Assembly (NCBI RefSeq): GCF_002557795.1 | Contig: NZ_CP023777.1 | Location: 1,690,001-1,754,000, forward strand | Source of the DNA: Chitinophaga caeni | GTDB lineage: Bacteria > Bacteroidota > Bacteroidia > Chitinophagales > Chitinophagaceae | Direction of reading: 5' to 3' | Length of the DNA stretch: 64,000 nt | In this document: positions 45,350 through 55,759 of the stretch, in pieces | Layout: each line of letters opens with the position of its first letter | Numbering within the stretch: position 1 is the stretch's first letter | Translations under genes and position numbers: made by a program | Notes under the pieces: model-generated | The model's input: only the letters and a program-made list of their open reading frames with translations | Told to the model about the DNA's origin: nothing | The model's database searches: none

Positions 45350-45507
45350 CCAACCATTAAAAAAGTAGGCTTTCCCCTACTAATTATAGCGATCGTACAG
45401 CATCGCCAGGGAGAGTATTGGCAGATATTTCGCGAACAAACTATAGTTGATCTGCCATAAATAATTAGCATAAGCATCAAAATTCAACCAAAATTAAAAT
45501 TAGGCAA

Positions 45508-48500
45508 ATGAGACTCAAACTCTTATTGTTATTTGCCGCCTGTTTACTGCATTGTTGTGAATTATTTGCACAAGAACCAACCAAAAAAATTACACTGACA
45601 GTAAAAAAACAGCGGCTTGAGAATGTATTCAAAGAAGTCAAAAAGCAAACTGGGTACACCGTTTTTTATAATGAAGGACTGGCAGACAAAATTAAGTCTA
45701 TCAAGGTTTCTTTCGCGGTCAAGAATGCAGATGTAACGGATGTAATGAAGCTTTGCTTTAAAGATCACGGGCTCACCTATAAATTAATAGGCAACGCCAT
45801 CATTATTTTGGAAGGTAATATACCTGCCGCACCTGGAGATACAAAAGAACAAACGGAAGAAACAAATCCCAAGTTCTCCGTTTCGGGTTTGATCCTGAAC
45901 GGGCAGGGAGAAATGATGGACAACGTGAACGTTATTGTAAAACGTACCGGGAAAGGAGCTATAACCGATAAGAAGGGCGAATTCAAAATCGAAGACATTC
46001 TTCCAAATGATGTTATCAGGTGTAGCATGGTAGGTTATGCAACGGCAGAGGTACCCGTGAACGGGCAGAATATGATTTATGTTACGATGGCTGTAGCTAC
46101 CAACACGCTCGATCAAGTGGTGCTCCAGGGATACGGTAAAACCAGCCAAAGATTCGCCACCGGGAATATTACCAGGATAACTGCAAAAGAAATAGAAGAT
46201 CAACCCGTAAGTAACCCTTTGCTCGCATTGCAGGGTAGGGTGCCGGGGTTGGTAATCACCCAAACAAACGGTTATGCCAGCGCCCCGGTAAACGTGGCGA
46301 TAAGGGGCGTGAGTTCTTTAAATTTGAATACGGAGCCTTTATACATTATCGATGGTGTCCCGGTAAGTGTAACCGGGCAGCAAGGAATATTGTACGGAAA
46401 TAGTTTTACAGGCGGCCTGAGTCCATTATTCAATATTAACCCCAAGGATATTGAGAGCATCGATGTGCTCAAGGATGCAGATGCTACCGCCATTTACGGA
46501 TCGAGGGGAACTAACGGCGTGGTACTGATCACCACTAAAAAGGGTGTTCCCAATGCAACAACTTTTAATCTCAATGTAACGCAGGGCATACAAAAGATCA
46601 CCCGCTATTGGGATATGTTGAATACGCAGCAATACCTGCAAATGCGCCGCGAAGCTTTTAAAAATGATGGCATTACCCCCACTGCTGCTAATGCTCCCGA
46701 TTTATTGGCTTGGGATCAGGATCGCTATACAAACTGGCAAAAGGAACTTTGGGGCGGTACGGGCCTGAATACGGCTATTTCGGCGGGCTTATCCGGTGGC
46801 AATAGACAAACAACATTCCGCATCAATGGCGGTTATTCCAGGGTGACGGATATTACCGTGGTTTCCGGGGCAAGCCAACGCGGAACAATGGCGTTGGGAT
46901 TATCGCATACCACGAAGGATTACCGTTTTTCAACGGATCTGTCTGTCAACTTTGCCAACAGTTTGGTGGATGTAGTGAATGGTTCGGGAAATCCAAGGTT
47001 GGCGCCGAACAGCCCTGCCATATTTGATAAAGATGGTAACCTGAATTGGAATGAATGGAATGCCGGTGGCGGCCCGGATGTGTTTCCCTTCGGCACTTTG
47101 AAACAATCGAACCCGCAAAGAACCAATGCGCTCACTTCCAGCCTGCGCTTGAGTTACAAACCGTTTAAAGGGTTTTCCTTTAATACCCTTTTCGGCTATA
47201 CTTATACTCAAAACGCTAACGATTTTTTTAACCCGATAACATCGCAAAATCCAAATAAGAACCCGGTTGGTTATGCAAGCTTTAATACCAATAGGGTGAG
47301 TGGGTGGAATATTGAACCGCAGGCCGATTACCATTTCCTATTGGGAGAAGCTTCCGTAGATGTGCTGCTGGGCGCTACCCTAACCTCTTCCTCCGGTGTT
47401 GCTACCTCGGTAGTAGGGCGGGGATATACAGATGATAACTTGTTGTATTCCATTGTAAATGCCCCGGTCATAGAACGTCCGACGGATGCATACTTTTATT
47501 CAAAGTATTTAGGCGCTTTTGCCCGCATCAGCTATAATCTTAAGAATAGGTACGTGATTAATTTAAACGGCCGTAGGGATGGTAGTTCTAATTTCGGACC
47601 GGGCAGGCAGTTCGGGAACTTTGGTTCCATCGGTGTAGCTTGGATCGCATCGGAAGAAGAGTGGATGGATAAAATTTTGCCGTCATTTATCAGCAATGTT
47701 AAATTCAGGGGTAGCTACGGAACTACCGGGAATACGGGCGGAAGCACCTATCAATACCTGTCGTTATGGGGTTCTTCGGCTTCACCTTCACAACCTTATC
47801 CGCTGTATGACGGGATGGTGCCTTATATCCCGCAAAATCCGCCTAACCAAAACTATTACTGGGAACAAAATAAGAAAGTAGAGGGAGCTATAGAGATCGG
47901 TTTGCTGGAGAATACTATTACCTTATCAGTCTCCCATTACCGCAACCGTACCGGCAACCAGATCACGGGCTACCCGCTTCCGCAATTTACAGGCTTCAAT
48001 TCTATCATCACCAACCTGCCTGCCACCATACAGAATAGCGGATGGGAAGGCTTAGTGAATGCGCAATTGTTGCGGAAGAAAGATATGACTTGGTCTGTTT
48101 CCTTTAACATTAGTACCAATAAGAATCTGCTCGTATCTTTTCCGGATCTTGAAACCTCTCCATACGCCAGTAGGTATAAAGTAGGGTATCCGCTTACTAC
48201 GCGTTACGTATTTCACTACCTGGGTGTAAATCCGCTAACGGGGAGCTTCGCTATCGAGGACCATGACAAAAACGGCGATATTGGTGCCGCCGCCGGGGCG
48301 TTCAATCCCGACTCATACATAAGTCTTGACGCTGCTCCGCAATATTATGGAGGAATCAGCTCCATGTACAGGTATAAACAATTTAGCCTTGGCCTCCAAT
48401 TTAACTTCACGAAACAGATGGGGGAGAATGCGCTTTACACGTCGGGCAGCTTCGGGAGTTTCAACAATAACATAGCAGTGGAAGTTTACAAGAAAAATTG

Positions 48501-48810
48501 GAAAAAGCCCGGAGATATTACGCCTTATCCAGCATTTTCAACTTCGTTTAACCAAAGGGATAATCTTTTTTCAATGTCTGACGGAGCTTATACGGATGCT
48601 TCTTACATACGGCTCAGCAACTTATCGCTTACTTATAACCTGCCGGGTACTTGGTTGAGCAAGCTGAAGATGAAAAATTGTTCCATCGGACTGAATGCGC
48701 AAAATATTTTTACGATTACGGGCTACAAAGGGCTTGACCCGGAGACGCGGAATTTTGGCGGTATGCCACCTGCCAAAATCTATGTCTTACACCTGCAATT
48801 AAGTATCTAA
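45508..48810 (+). CDS. SusC/RagA TonB-linked outer-membrane receptor (locus 3)
   Basis: A 1100-residue receptor with a signal peptide ending at FAQ (~22), an STN domain (~28-95, LENVFKEVKKQTGYTVFYNEGL), a carboxypeptidase-like domain (~125-195, FSVSGLILNGQGEMMDNVNV), a somewhat diverged signature TLDQVVLQGYGKTSQRFATGN, and a plug with YIIDGVPVSVTGQ and DATAIYGSRGTNGVVLITTKKG. The barrel is shorter in its C-terminal part than in loci 1 and 2. It is the uptake or secretion-linked receptor for a gene run that goes on with an ABC exporter rather than hydrolases, so the locus may handle a peptide or small molecule. Confidence 0.95.
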   Translation: MRLKLLLLFAACLLHCCELFAQEPTKKITLTVKKQRLENVFKEVKKQTGYTVFYNEGLADKIKSIKVSFAVKNADVTDVMKLCFKDHGLTYKLIGNAIIILEGNIPAAPGDTKEQTEETNPKFSVSGLILNGQGEMMDNVNVIVKRTGKGAITDKKGEFKIEDILPNDVIRCSMVGYATAEVPVNGQNMIYVTMAVATNTLDQVVLQGYGKTSQRFATGNITRITAKEIEDQPVSNPLLALQGRVPGLVITQTNGYASAPVNVAIRGVSSLNLNTEPLYIIDGVPVSVTGQQGILYGNSFTGGLSPLFNINPKDIESIDVLKDADATAIYGSRGTNGVVLITTKKGVPNATTFNLNVTQGIQKITRYWDMLNTQQYLQMRREAFKNDGITPTAANAPDLLAWDQDRYTNWQKELWGGTGLNTAISAGLSGGNRQTTFRINGGYSRVTDITVVSGASQRGTMALGLSHTTKDYRFSTDLSVNFANSLVDVVNGSGNPRLAPNSPAIFDKDGNLNWNEWNAGGGPDVFPFGTLKQSNPQRTNALTSSLRLSYKPFKGFSFNTLFGYTYTQNANDFFNPITSQNPNKNPVGYASFNTNRVSGWNIEPQADYHFLLGEASVDVLLGATLTSSSGVATSVVGRGYTDDNLLYSIVNAPVIERPTDAYFYSKYLGAFARISYNLKNRYVINLNGRRDGSSNFGPGRQFGNFGSIGVAWIASEEEWMDKILPSFISNVKFRGSYGTTGNTGGSTYQYLSLWGSSASPSQPYPLYDGMVPYIPQNPPNQNYYWEQNKKVEGAIEIGLLENTITLSVSHYRNRTGNQITGYPLPQFTGFNSIITNLPATIQNSGWEGLVNAQLLRKKDMTWSVSFNISTNKNLLVSFPDLETSPYASRYKVGYPLTTRYVFHYLGVNPLTGSFAIEDHDKNGDIGAAAGAFNPDSYISLDAAPQYYGGISSMYRYKQFSLGLQFNFTKQMGENALYTSGSFGSFNNNIAVEVYKKNWKKPGDITPYPAFSTSFNQRDNLFSMSDGAYTDASYIRLSNLSLTYNLPGTWLSKLKMKNCSIGLNAQNIFTITGYKGLDPETRNFGGMPPAKIYVLHLQLSI

Positions 48811-48825
48811 CTCAAAAATTCATTT

Positions 48826-50274
48826 ATGAAACGGATTTTTCTTTTACTAATGCTGCTGCCCTTCATCTCCTGCAAGAAATTATTGGAGGTACCCCCTCCC
48901 AAAGAAAAGGTTACTGCCGAGCAGGTCTTCAGTACCGATATCCAAGCTAATTCCGCTATGATCGGAGTATATGTAAGTATGATCGGCATAAATGAAGGGA
49001 CTTCTAATTTCGCGAATGGGCTTGTTTCCTGGGTTAGCGCCCTTTCTTCTGACGAGCTAGTTTCTCCCTACTTAGGATTTATTATTACGCATGCAGCTAT
49101 TAATATGAATAAATTAACCGGTGAGAGCATTGCCGAATTGGATAATATTTGGACAAGCTTGTATGCTACCATCAATGGAACCAACGCGGTGATTGACGGG
49201 ATTGCTCAATCTTCTTCTTCCCGGCTTACCGCTGGCATGCGCAAACAACTTACAGCGGAAGCAAAATGCATAAGGGCTTTCTGTTACTTCTACCTGGTTA
49301 ATTTGTACGGGGATGTTCCGCTGGTATTGGTATCCGATCCGCTTAAAGTAGCGGGTATGTCCCGCACCCCGGTTGAAGAAGTGTATAAACAAATCATCCA
49401 GGATTTGAAGGATGCCCGATCGGATTTGCCTACGGATTATTCCGTAAGCAATGAAAAGCGGATACGTGTCAATGCATTTGCAGCGAGCGCATTGTTGGCA
49501 AGGGTGTACTTGTACCTAGAAGATTATGAAAATGCCGCCGCGGAAGCTACCAAGGTAATTGATAACACGAATCTCTTTGGCTTGGAAGATGATTTAAACG
49601 ATGTTTTTTTAACAGACAGTAAAGAAGCCATTTGGCAATTGAATCAAAATGTCAATGACGGCCTTGCAGGGAATGCTACCTTGGAAGGTTACAATTTATT
49701 ACCGTATGGTTATTCGGGCGCATCTGCTTATCTCTCTGAGCAGTTATTAGCTGCTTTTGAACCGGACGATAACAGGAAAGTTAAGTGGACGGATAGCATC
49801 TTCTTTTATCCTATAGGCTCGCCTGTCGGGCAATATTATTATTATCCATACAAATATAAGGTAGGACCGGAAAACCGTGTGATTGGCGGCGCCGCCACGG
49901 AGTATTACATGTTACTCAGGCTTGCGGAGCAGTACTTGATACGCGCTGAAGCTAAAGCCCATGGCGCCCCGGGAGGGCCACAGGGAGCAATTGCAGATTT
50001 AAATGTTATCAGGAAACGGGCCATGTTACCTGTCTTACCGGATACTTTATCGGGTAATGCGCTGCTGGATGCCGTAGCCAAGGAATGGCAAATGGAAATG
50101 TTCACCGAATGGGGGCACAGGTGGCTCAACCTCAAGAGGACCGGGAAGGCTAGGGAAGTACTTTCGGCTATCCCGATAAAGCAACCCTGGGAAGGAGATT
50201 ACCAGTTATTATACCCAATTCCACAAGAGAGCATTCTCAACGGATCAGGCATAAAACAAAACGTTGGCTATTAA
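48826..50274 (+). CDS. SusD/RagB surface lipoprotein (locus 3)
   Basis: A 482-residue SusD-family lipoprotein with a short lipoprotein signal (MKRIFLLLMLLPFISC, lipobox FISC). Family features: LTAEAKCIRAFCYFYLVNLYGDVPLV, RVNAFAASALLARVYLYLEDYENAAAEATKVI, EYYMLLRLAEQYLIRAEAKA, and the terminal LYPIPQESILNGSGIKQNVGY. It is smaller than the SusD proteins of loci 1 and 2. It begins 15 bp after susC. Confidence 0.95.
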   Translation: MKRIFLLLMLLPFISCKKLLEVPPPKEKVTAEQVFSTDIQANSAMIGVYVSMIGINEGTSNFANGLVSWVSALSSDELVSPYLGFIITHAAINMNKLTGESIAELDNIWTSLYATINGTNAVIDGIAQSSSSRLTAGMRKQLTAEAKCIRAFCYFYLVNLYGDVPLVLVSDPLKVAGMSRTPVEEVYKQIIQDLKDARSDLPTDYSVSNEKRIRVNAFAASALLARVYLYLEDYENAAAEATKVIDNTNLFGLEDDLNDVFLTDSKEAIWQLNQNVNDGLAGNATLEGYNLLPYGYSGASAYLSEQLLAAFEPDDNRKVKWTDSIFFYPIGSPVGQYYYYPYKYKVGPENRVIGGAATEYYMLLRLAEQYLIRAEAKAHGAPGGPQGAIADLNVIRKRAMLPVLPDTLSGNALLDAVAKEWQMEMFTEWGHRWLNLKRTGKAREVLSAIPIKQPWEGDYQLLYPIPQESILNGSGIKQNVGY

Positions 50275-50286
50275 AAAAATAACCGT

Positions 50287-51051
50287 ATGAAAAAGATAGA
50301 AAGATGGTCACTTGTATGCTTTTCCCTATTGGGGTTTATAGCCTTGCTGAGTTCTTGTACTAAAGAGCCTGCACTTGAGGGAGCCGTTTCGCTTACTATT
50401 GTAAATGCTTCTACAAGTTCATTCATCGTCAATTTTAATGAACAGGATACGATCATTTATGCCAGTGGGGGCGCTTATCAAGTTGTTCAAAAGGATAATT
50501 CCTTGGAATATATTCTTAAAAGCGATTACCAAATTGTGAATGCACACGAGATAATATCCACTGATCCCCTGGATACATGGAATGAGGAAGCTATGCTGAA
50601 AGTAAATTTTTCAATGCCGAGCGGGGCAATTGCGAGCCTCTTTGTATTAGGAGCAGCTACCGATCCGGATACGCTCTTTGTAAGGGACATGCCTTTACAC
50701 TTTCAAATAGCAGATAGTAGTATGGGTATCAGGTTTGTAAACCTGTCTGATGCAAAGACAAATATTAGCATCAACCTAGCGGGGCAGGCTAATGGAAGCG
50801 AGGTCGGCAGCCTCGCGTTTAAAGGGATCACAGCATTTAATGCTTACCCGGCGGATGCTTCCGTTCAACAATATGTTTTTGAATTTCGCGATGCATCGAG
50901 TGGAGATCTGTTAACTACTGCTACCATTAATGCTCCCGGCTCAACAGGTGCTACTAATTCGTGGAGATATAGAAATTTCACTTTAGTATTTAAGGGAGCG
51001 CCGGGCTCTGCAACTACACCGCCTACAGCTTTTATTGTCAAAAACTATTGA
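50287..51051 (+). CDS. DUF4397-like surface lipoprotein
   Basis: A 254-residue lipoprotein (signal MKKIERWSLVCFSLLGFIALLSSC, lipobox LSSC). The rest is beta-rich (SLTIVNASTSSFIVNFNEQDTIIY, GIRFVNLSDAKTNISINLAGQ), which resembles DUF4397-type Ig-like repeats: VNLS, SINL and a second half around FEFRDASSGDLLTTATI. It is 12 bp after susD and 24 bp before the ABC ATPase gene. It is probably a surface accessory protein of the SusCD pair. Family assignment is tentative. Confidence 0.7.
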   Translation: MKKIERWSLVCFSLLGFIALLSSCTKEPALEGAVSLTIVNASTSSFIVNFNEQDTIIYASGGAYQVVQKDNSLEYILKSDYQIVNAHEIISTDPLDTWNEEAMLKVNFSMPSGAIASLFVLGAATDPDTLFVRDMPLHFQIADSSMGIRFVNLSDAKTNISINLAGQANGSEVGSLAFKGITAFNAYPADASVQQYVFEFRDASSGDLLTTATINAPGSTGATNSWRYRNFTLVFKGAPGSATTPPTAFIVKNY

Positions 51052-51075
51052 TCAAACTAATCTAAAAGAGCAGAA

Positions 51076-51999
51076 ATGACTAGTATATTAAAAACCGAAG
51101 GATTGTCTCATAAATACTCTAATACCTGGGCTATACGGGATATCAATATAGAGATAGGACAAACCGGTATCACGGGATTGCTCGGTTCAAATGGAGCCGG
51201 AAAATCTACCATGATGAACATTATATGCGGGGTTCTCCATCAACTGGAAGGCAGCGTGTATATAAACGGGGTAAACTTGAACCAGGAGCCAGAAACCGCG
51301 AAAAAATATATCGGCTTCCTACCGCAAACACCACCGCTTTACAGCGATTTAACGATCGATGAATACCTTTCTTACTGCGCCGAGTTGCGATTTATGAATA
51401 AGGGTAGCATTAAGCAGGCCGTGGAAGAAGTAAAAGAACGTTGCGGGATATCGCATTTCAGTAGCCGGTTGATAAAAAATCTTTCCGGTGGATACCGCCA
51501 GCGCGTGGGTATTGCCCAAGCCATTATCCATAAACCCAAACTCGTGGTACTGGATGAACCTACCAATGGCCTCGATCCTAATCAATTGTTGGAAGCAAGG
51601 AAACTGATCAAGGAAATAGCGCAAGACCATGCCGTGCTTTTATCCTCGCATATCCTTTCGGAGATCAACCTGCTTTGTAAAGATATCATCATGATAGAAT
51701 CCGGGAAGATCATTTTTTCTGATACGATGGATGCGTTCGATAACTACATGCAGCCACAGCGGGTTATCCTGAAGCTGGAAAATCCGCCGATGAAAGAGGA
51801 GATACTGAAGATCCCCGGCGTTACCGGGGTCACGTCTTTGAATAGCAAAGAGCTGGCAATTGAATTTGACGGCGACCTTGAAATATCTGAAAGATTGGTG
51901 GCCTCAAGTGTTGCAAACAATTGGCGGCTCAGGGAGCTTAGAGTTGAAAAAAGATTACTGGATGATACATTCAAACTTCTTTCTGCTACCAACTCCTAA
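51076..51999 (+). CDS. ABC transporter ATP-binding protein (GldA-like)
   Basis: A 307-residue ABC ATPase. Walker A: GLLGSNGAGKST; Q-loop: IGFLPQTPPLYSDLTIDEYL; signature: LSGGYRQRVGIAQ; Walker B: LVVLDEPTNGLDP; H-loop in LLSSHILSEI. A ~90-residue C-terminal extension follows, as in GldA/NatA-type exporters. With the permease/GldG-like fusion encoded 46 bp downstream it should form a complete exporter in the inner membrane. Confidence 0.95.
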   Translation: MTSILKTEGLSHKYSNTWAIRDINIEIGQTGITGLLGSNGAGKSTMMNIICGVLHQLEGSVYINGVNLNQEPETAKKYIGFLPQTPPLYSDLTIDEYLSYCAELRFMNKGSIKQAVEEVKERCGISHFSSRLIKNLSGGYRQRVGIAQAIIHKPKLVVLDEPTNGLDPNQLLEARKLIKEIAQDHAVLLSSHILSEINLLCKDIIMIESGKIIFSDTMDAFDNYMQPQRVILKLENPPMKEEILKIPGVTGVTSLNSKELAIEFDGDLEISERLVASSVANNWRLRELRVEKRLLDDTFKLLSATNS

Positions 52000-52045
52000 A
52001 GAATAACGCACCTAAATACTTTTTCAAAAATCCAAACCATTATAA

Positions 52046-54415
52046 ATGAATATCATCTTCAAGATAGCAAGGAATGAATTTCGTAACCTTTTCTATTCCC
52101 CGGTCGCCTGGTTTTTAATGATCGTATTTTTAGTGCAATGCTCGATAGTCTTCACCGGCTTACTGTATCCTATTGCACATTTTCAGGATATACGCATTGA
52201 GAACGATCCCAACTTTAGGAATTGGGGTGATTTAAACTCATTCACACGCATATTTTTCACCGATCCCGGCGCTTTATTTACGCACATATTGAGGAATTTA
52301 TACCTGTTTGTTCCGTTACTGACCATGGGGCTCATCAGCAGGGAAATTAACAATGGTACGGTTAAACTATTGTATTCTTCCCCTGTAACTGTAAGGCAAA
52401 TCGTTTTTGGTAAGTACTTGGCAGTTGTATTATATAATTTGATGCTGCTGGGTATTATGGTTGTTTTCATGATAGTTGCGGCCTTGGTTACCAACTCGAT
52501 CGAATACGGGATACTGGCATCTGCCGCGCTCGGGTTTTTCCTGCTGATCTGCGCCTACTCTGCTATAGGTCTCTTTATGAGTAGCCTCTCCAATTACCAG
52601 ATCGTATCTGTTATCAGCACCTTTACAATTATTTTGATACTTACCTATATCAACGGGCTATGGCAGAAATATGATTTTATTCGCGACCTCACCTGGTTCC
52701 TTTCCATGTTGGGACGTACAGATAAGATGCTAGTGGGATTACTGACCACGAAAGATGTGATTTACTTCTTAGTAGTCATATTCATGTTCGTGAGTTTTAC
52801 ATTGATCAAGTTGGAGTCGGGAAGGTCATCAAGACCATGGTATAAGAATGCGGCGGCCTATATAACGGTGGCTGCTATCGGTTTGGCCATTGGTTATGCA
52901 AGCTCACGCCCGCGTTTTACTGGCTATTGGGACACCACGTCTACTGGCGCTAATACGATACATCCGAGAGTGCAAAAAATCATTAAAGATTTAGGTAAAG
53001 AAGAGCCGCTGGAAGTAACCTTATACGTGAACCTTATGGATCCCGGCGCTCCAAGAGCATTCCCTGAAAACCGGAATGCGTATCTCGATTATTTATGGGA
53101 AAAGTATGTTCGTTTTAAACCCAATATTACATTTAAATACAAATATTATTACGATTACGAGGAAGCGATCATGGGGCCGGAGCTATACCGCAGGTTTCCC
53201 AACAAGAGTGTTCAACAGATCGCTGAAAAATTAGCAGATCTATACGAAATTCCGTTATCCGATTTTATGACACCGGAAGAAATGAAAAAGGAACTGAATT
53301 TGAGACCTGAAAACCTGAAGTGTGTCATGCAACTCGAATACAAGGGGCGCAAGGTATTTCTACGCACCTTCCCTGATACGGAGTTTTGGCCCAATGATAT
53401 GAACGTTGCCGCGGCGTTAAAATACTTGGTACGGAAAGAGGCGCCGAAAGTAGTATTCATAACCGGGAACCTGGAAAGATCCGCCTTTAAATCCGGTGAA
53501 AGGGAATACGGGGGAAATACGGCAGAAAAAGGCAATAGGAATTCGTTGATCAATCTAGGCTTTACCATCGATTCTGTTTCACTTGAAAGTAATGACATTC
53601 CAAAGGATGCGGCCATGGTAGTACTTGCCGATCCGAAAGTGGAATTAAGTCCCGTTGTAACTACTAAAATTAAAGATTATATCAACGGGGGAGGAAACAT
53701 GTTCATACTGGGTGAACCTAAGAAGCAAGGCGTACTCAACCCTGTTTTAAAATCGCTCGGGGTAGCGCTAATGCCCGGCAATATAGTGCAGTTAAGCAAA
53801 AATGAGATGCCGAATATGGTCATCCCTTACTTAACCGATGCCGGTAATGAATTATCAGATGATAATTTACTGCATAAAGTCAGGAGGATGAGGGAACAGA
53901 AAAAGAACGACCCGGGGCTAGAATTCTTCGGAGCAGATACGGCTGCTGTACTGATGCCGGGTGTTACAGGTATTTCTTATGTCTCCGACAGCGCTTTCAA
54001 AATTGCGCCTTTAACAGTAACCTGGGATAGGACCTGGTTAAAGATGGGGCCACTGGTGGTAGATTCTGTGCCGCCTGTATTTAACCCGGCTGAAGGTGAT
54101 GTAAAAGGCGGCTTCCCGACCTCTATACAACTTACCCGGCAGATAAACGGGAAAGAACAACGTATTATCGTTTGTGGGGATGCAGATTTTGGAAGTAACC
54201 TTAGAAGTTACCAGTCCTATTTTTCGATCTCCGCATTTAGCTGGCTGAATGAAAACGATTATCCAGTTTATACCCCTGTAAGCCCATTCACCGACAACCT
54301 GTTGTTGATCGGGGGGAAAGTTGCGGCTACCATCAAGATCATCTTCGTGTGGGTATTACCGGCAATCTTATTGTTGATAGGAACTGTATTGCTCATCAGG
54401 AGAAAAAGAAAATAG
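52046..54415 (+). CDS. ABC-2 permease fused to a GldG-like (ABC_transp_aux) domain
   Basis: A 789-residue membrane protein. The N-terminal ~250 residues are an ABC-2/GldF-like permease with six predicted helices (e.g. WFLMIVFLVQCSIVFTGLLY, YLFVPLLTMGLISREIN, LYNLMLLGIMVVFMIVAALV). A further helix (AAYITVAAIGLAIGYA) leads into a long extracytoplasmic part (~300-740) of the GldG type, with HPRVQKIIKDLGKEEPLEVTLYV, KVVFITGNLERS and MFILGEPKK. A last helix is near 762-782 (IIFVWVLPAILLLIGTVLLI) before RRKRK. In gliding bacteria GldF and GldG are separate proteins; here they are fused. It ends 3 bp before the first MutS-like gene. Confidence 0.92.
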   Translation: MNIIFKIARNEFRNLFYSPVAWFLMIVFLVQCSIVFTGLLYPIAHFQDIRIENDPNFRNWGDLNSFTRIFFTDPGALFTHILRNLYLFVPLLTMGLISREINNGTVKLLYSSPVTVRQIVFGKYLAVVLYNLMLLGIMVVFMIVAALVTNSIEYGILASAALGFFLLICAYSAIGLFMSSLSNYQIVSVISTFTIILILTYINGLWQKYDFIRDLTWFLSMLGRTDKMLVGLLTTKDVIYFLVVIFMFVSFTLIKLESGRSSRPWYKNAAAYITVAAIGLAIGYASSRPRFTGYWDTTSTGANTIHPRVQKIIKDLGKEEPLEVTLYVNLMDPGAPRAFPENRNAYLDYLWEKYVRFKPNITFKYKYYYDYEEAIMGPELYRRFPNKSVQQIAEKLADLYEIPLSDFMTPEEMKKELNLRPENLKCVMQLEYKGRKVFLRTFPDTEFWPNDMNVAAALKYLVRKEAPKVVFITGNLERSAFKSGEREYGGNTAEKGNRNSLINLGFTIDSVSLESNDIPKDAAMVVLADPKVELSPVVTTKIKDYINGGGNMFILGEPKKQGVLNPVLKSLGVALMPGNIVQLSKNEMPNMVIPYLTDAGNELSDDNLLHKVRRMREQKKNDPGLEFFGADTAAVLMPGVTGISYVSDSAFKIAPLTVTWDRTWLKMGPLVVDSVPPVFNPAEGDVKGGFPTSIQLTRQINGKEQRIIVCGDADFGSNLRSYQSYFSISAFSWLNENDYPVYTPVSPFTDNLLLIGGKVAATIKIIFVWVLPAILLLIGTVLLIRRKRK

Positions 54416-54418
54416 ATT

Positions 54419-55759
54419 ATGACAGATCATGCATTGCATACCGATGAACAAACCATAAACGATCTCAGGATTTTGGGTAAACAAGACGGCAGGAGCGTTT
54501 ATGAAATCTATAACCGGGCGCACACCCGGGGAGGAGAATCGTTGCTAGAGAAAATGTTCTGTAACCCGTTGTCGGATAAAGAAGCAATTAACCGGCGCAG
54601 CAGCATTATAGAAAATTTTGCCCGGTTAAATATTTCTTTCCCGTTTACTAGCTCATTGCTGGATGTTGTGGAGAAATACTTGCTAACAGCTACGGATGTC
54701 CGCAGTACAGGCAATAGCCCGTTTTCTCTTGGGGAAAAGGAAATTCAGAGCGGTGTATCAGGCATCATTGAGCTTACCAGGGCCATGAAGCAATTTGTAG
54801 ATAATGGTGATCTCTGGAAAATAGAGGCATATGCCGATGAGTATAATGCCATACTCAATTTCCTCTCGGATCCGGCTTTTGAACCGGTGCTCAGGGAACA
54901 GCGGAAAGGCCATCTTCCTTATGCGGCCATCACGGCTTACGACACGTTGTTCAGGAATAGCGAAAGTAATAAGATACTGAAGCTTTTGGCAAGCATCTAC
55001 TTATTAGATGTGTACATCTCCGTTGCCCGGACAGCTATTGAGAGAGGATTTGTATTCCCCCGTGCGCAAGAGAAAGGGTTGTGCCTGCTGAAGCTAGAAG
55101 GAGTCTACTATCCCGGCTTGGAGCATCCGGTAAAAAATAATATTTCGATCGATTCCTCTTCGAATGTCATCTTTTTGACCGGCGCCAACATGGCGGGCAA
55201 ATCCACATTTCTCCGCGCCATTAGCACGGCCTTGTACGTGGCGCACCTGGGTTTCCCGGTAGCGGCTGATTCAATGGAGTTTTCCGTAATGGACGGTGTT
55301 TTCACAACCATCAACCTGCCGGATAACCTGGGTATCGGGGCGAGTCATTTTTATGCGGAAGTGCTAAGGGTGAAGAAGATGGCTACAGCATTAAGCAGCG
55401 GGAAATCTTTTTTCATCTTGTTTGATGAATTGTTTCGCGGTACGAATGTAAAGGATGCTCAAGAAGCCACCGTAGCAGTCATTAACGGGTTTGCCACGAA
55501 TAAGAACAGTATATTTTTTATATCCTCCCACATCGTGGAGGCAGGCGAATCGTTACAGCAGCTTGCAAATGTTTCTTTCTTGTATTTACCTACTAGGATG
55601 AGCGGCCATCAGCCTACATACACTTACAAGCTCGAACAAGGCATTACAGACGACAGGCACGGCATGGTCATCATACGCAATGAAGGAATCCTGGAGATAC
55701 TGAAAAAGGGGAAGAAAGCAGAACCATTTGATAAAATGACAAACCGGATCAACATATGA
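54419..55759 (+). CDS. Truncated MutS-like ATPase 1
   Basis: A 446-residue protein with the MutS core/lever (domain III, ~10-200: DLRILGKQDGRSVYEIYNRAHTRGGESLLEKMFCNPL) and the C-terminal ABC-type ATPase (domain V, ~230-440). Walker A is GANMAGKS at 255-262; Walker B is FFILFDELFRGTNVKDAQEAT; the dimer-interface region is ISSHIVEAGE. It has no mismatch-recognition domain I (no FxE motif) and no connector domain, so it is not a canonical mismatch-repair MutS. It follows the permease by 3 bp and overlaps the next gene by 4 bp (ATGA), so all are one transcript. Confidence 0.92.
   Translation: MTDHALHTDEQTINDLRILGKQDGRSVYEIYNRAHTRGGESLLEKMFCNPLSDKEAINRRSSIIENFARLNISFPFTSSLLDVVEKYLLTATDVRSTGNSPFSLGEKEIQSGVSGIIELTRAMKQFVDNGDLWKIEAYADEYNAILNFLSDPAFEPVLREQRKGHLPYAAITAYDTLFRNSESNKILKLLASIYLLDVYISVARTAIERGFVFPRAQEKGLCLLKLEGVYYPGLEHPVKNNISIDSSSNVIFLTGANMAGKSTFLRAISTALYVAHLGFPVAADSMEFSVMDGVFTTINLPDNLGIGASHFYAEVLRVKKMATALSSGKSFFILFDELFRGTNVKDAQEATVAVINGFATNKNSIFFISSHIVEAGESLQQLANVSFLYLPTRMSGHQPTYTYKLEQGITDDRHGMVIIRNEGILEILKKGKKAEPFDKMTNRINI

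Noticed and set aside
45784..46263. 159-aa antisense ORF within the locus-3 susC gene
   Set aside because: It overlaps the conserved plug-encoding part of susC and has no recognisable domain; it is a shadow of the codon pattern.
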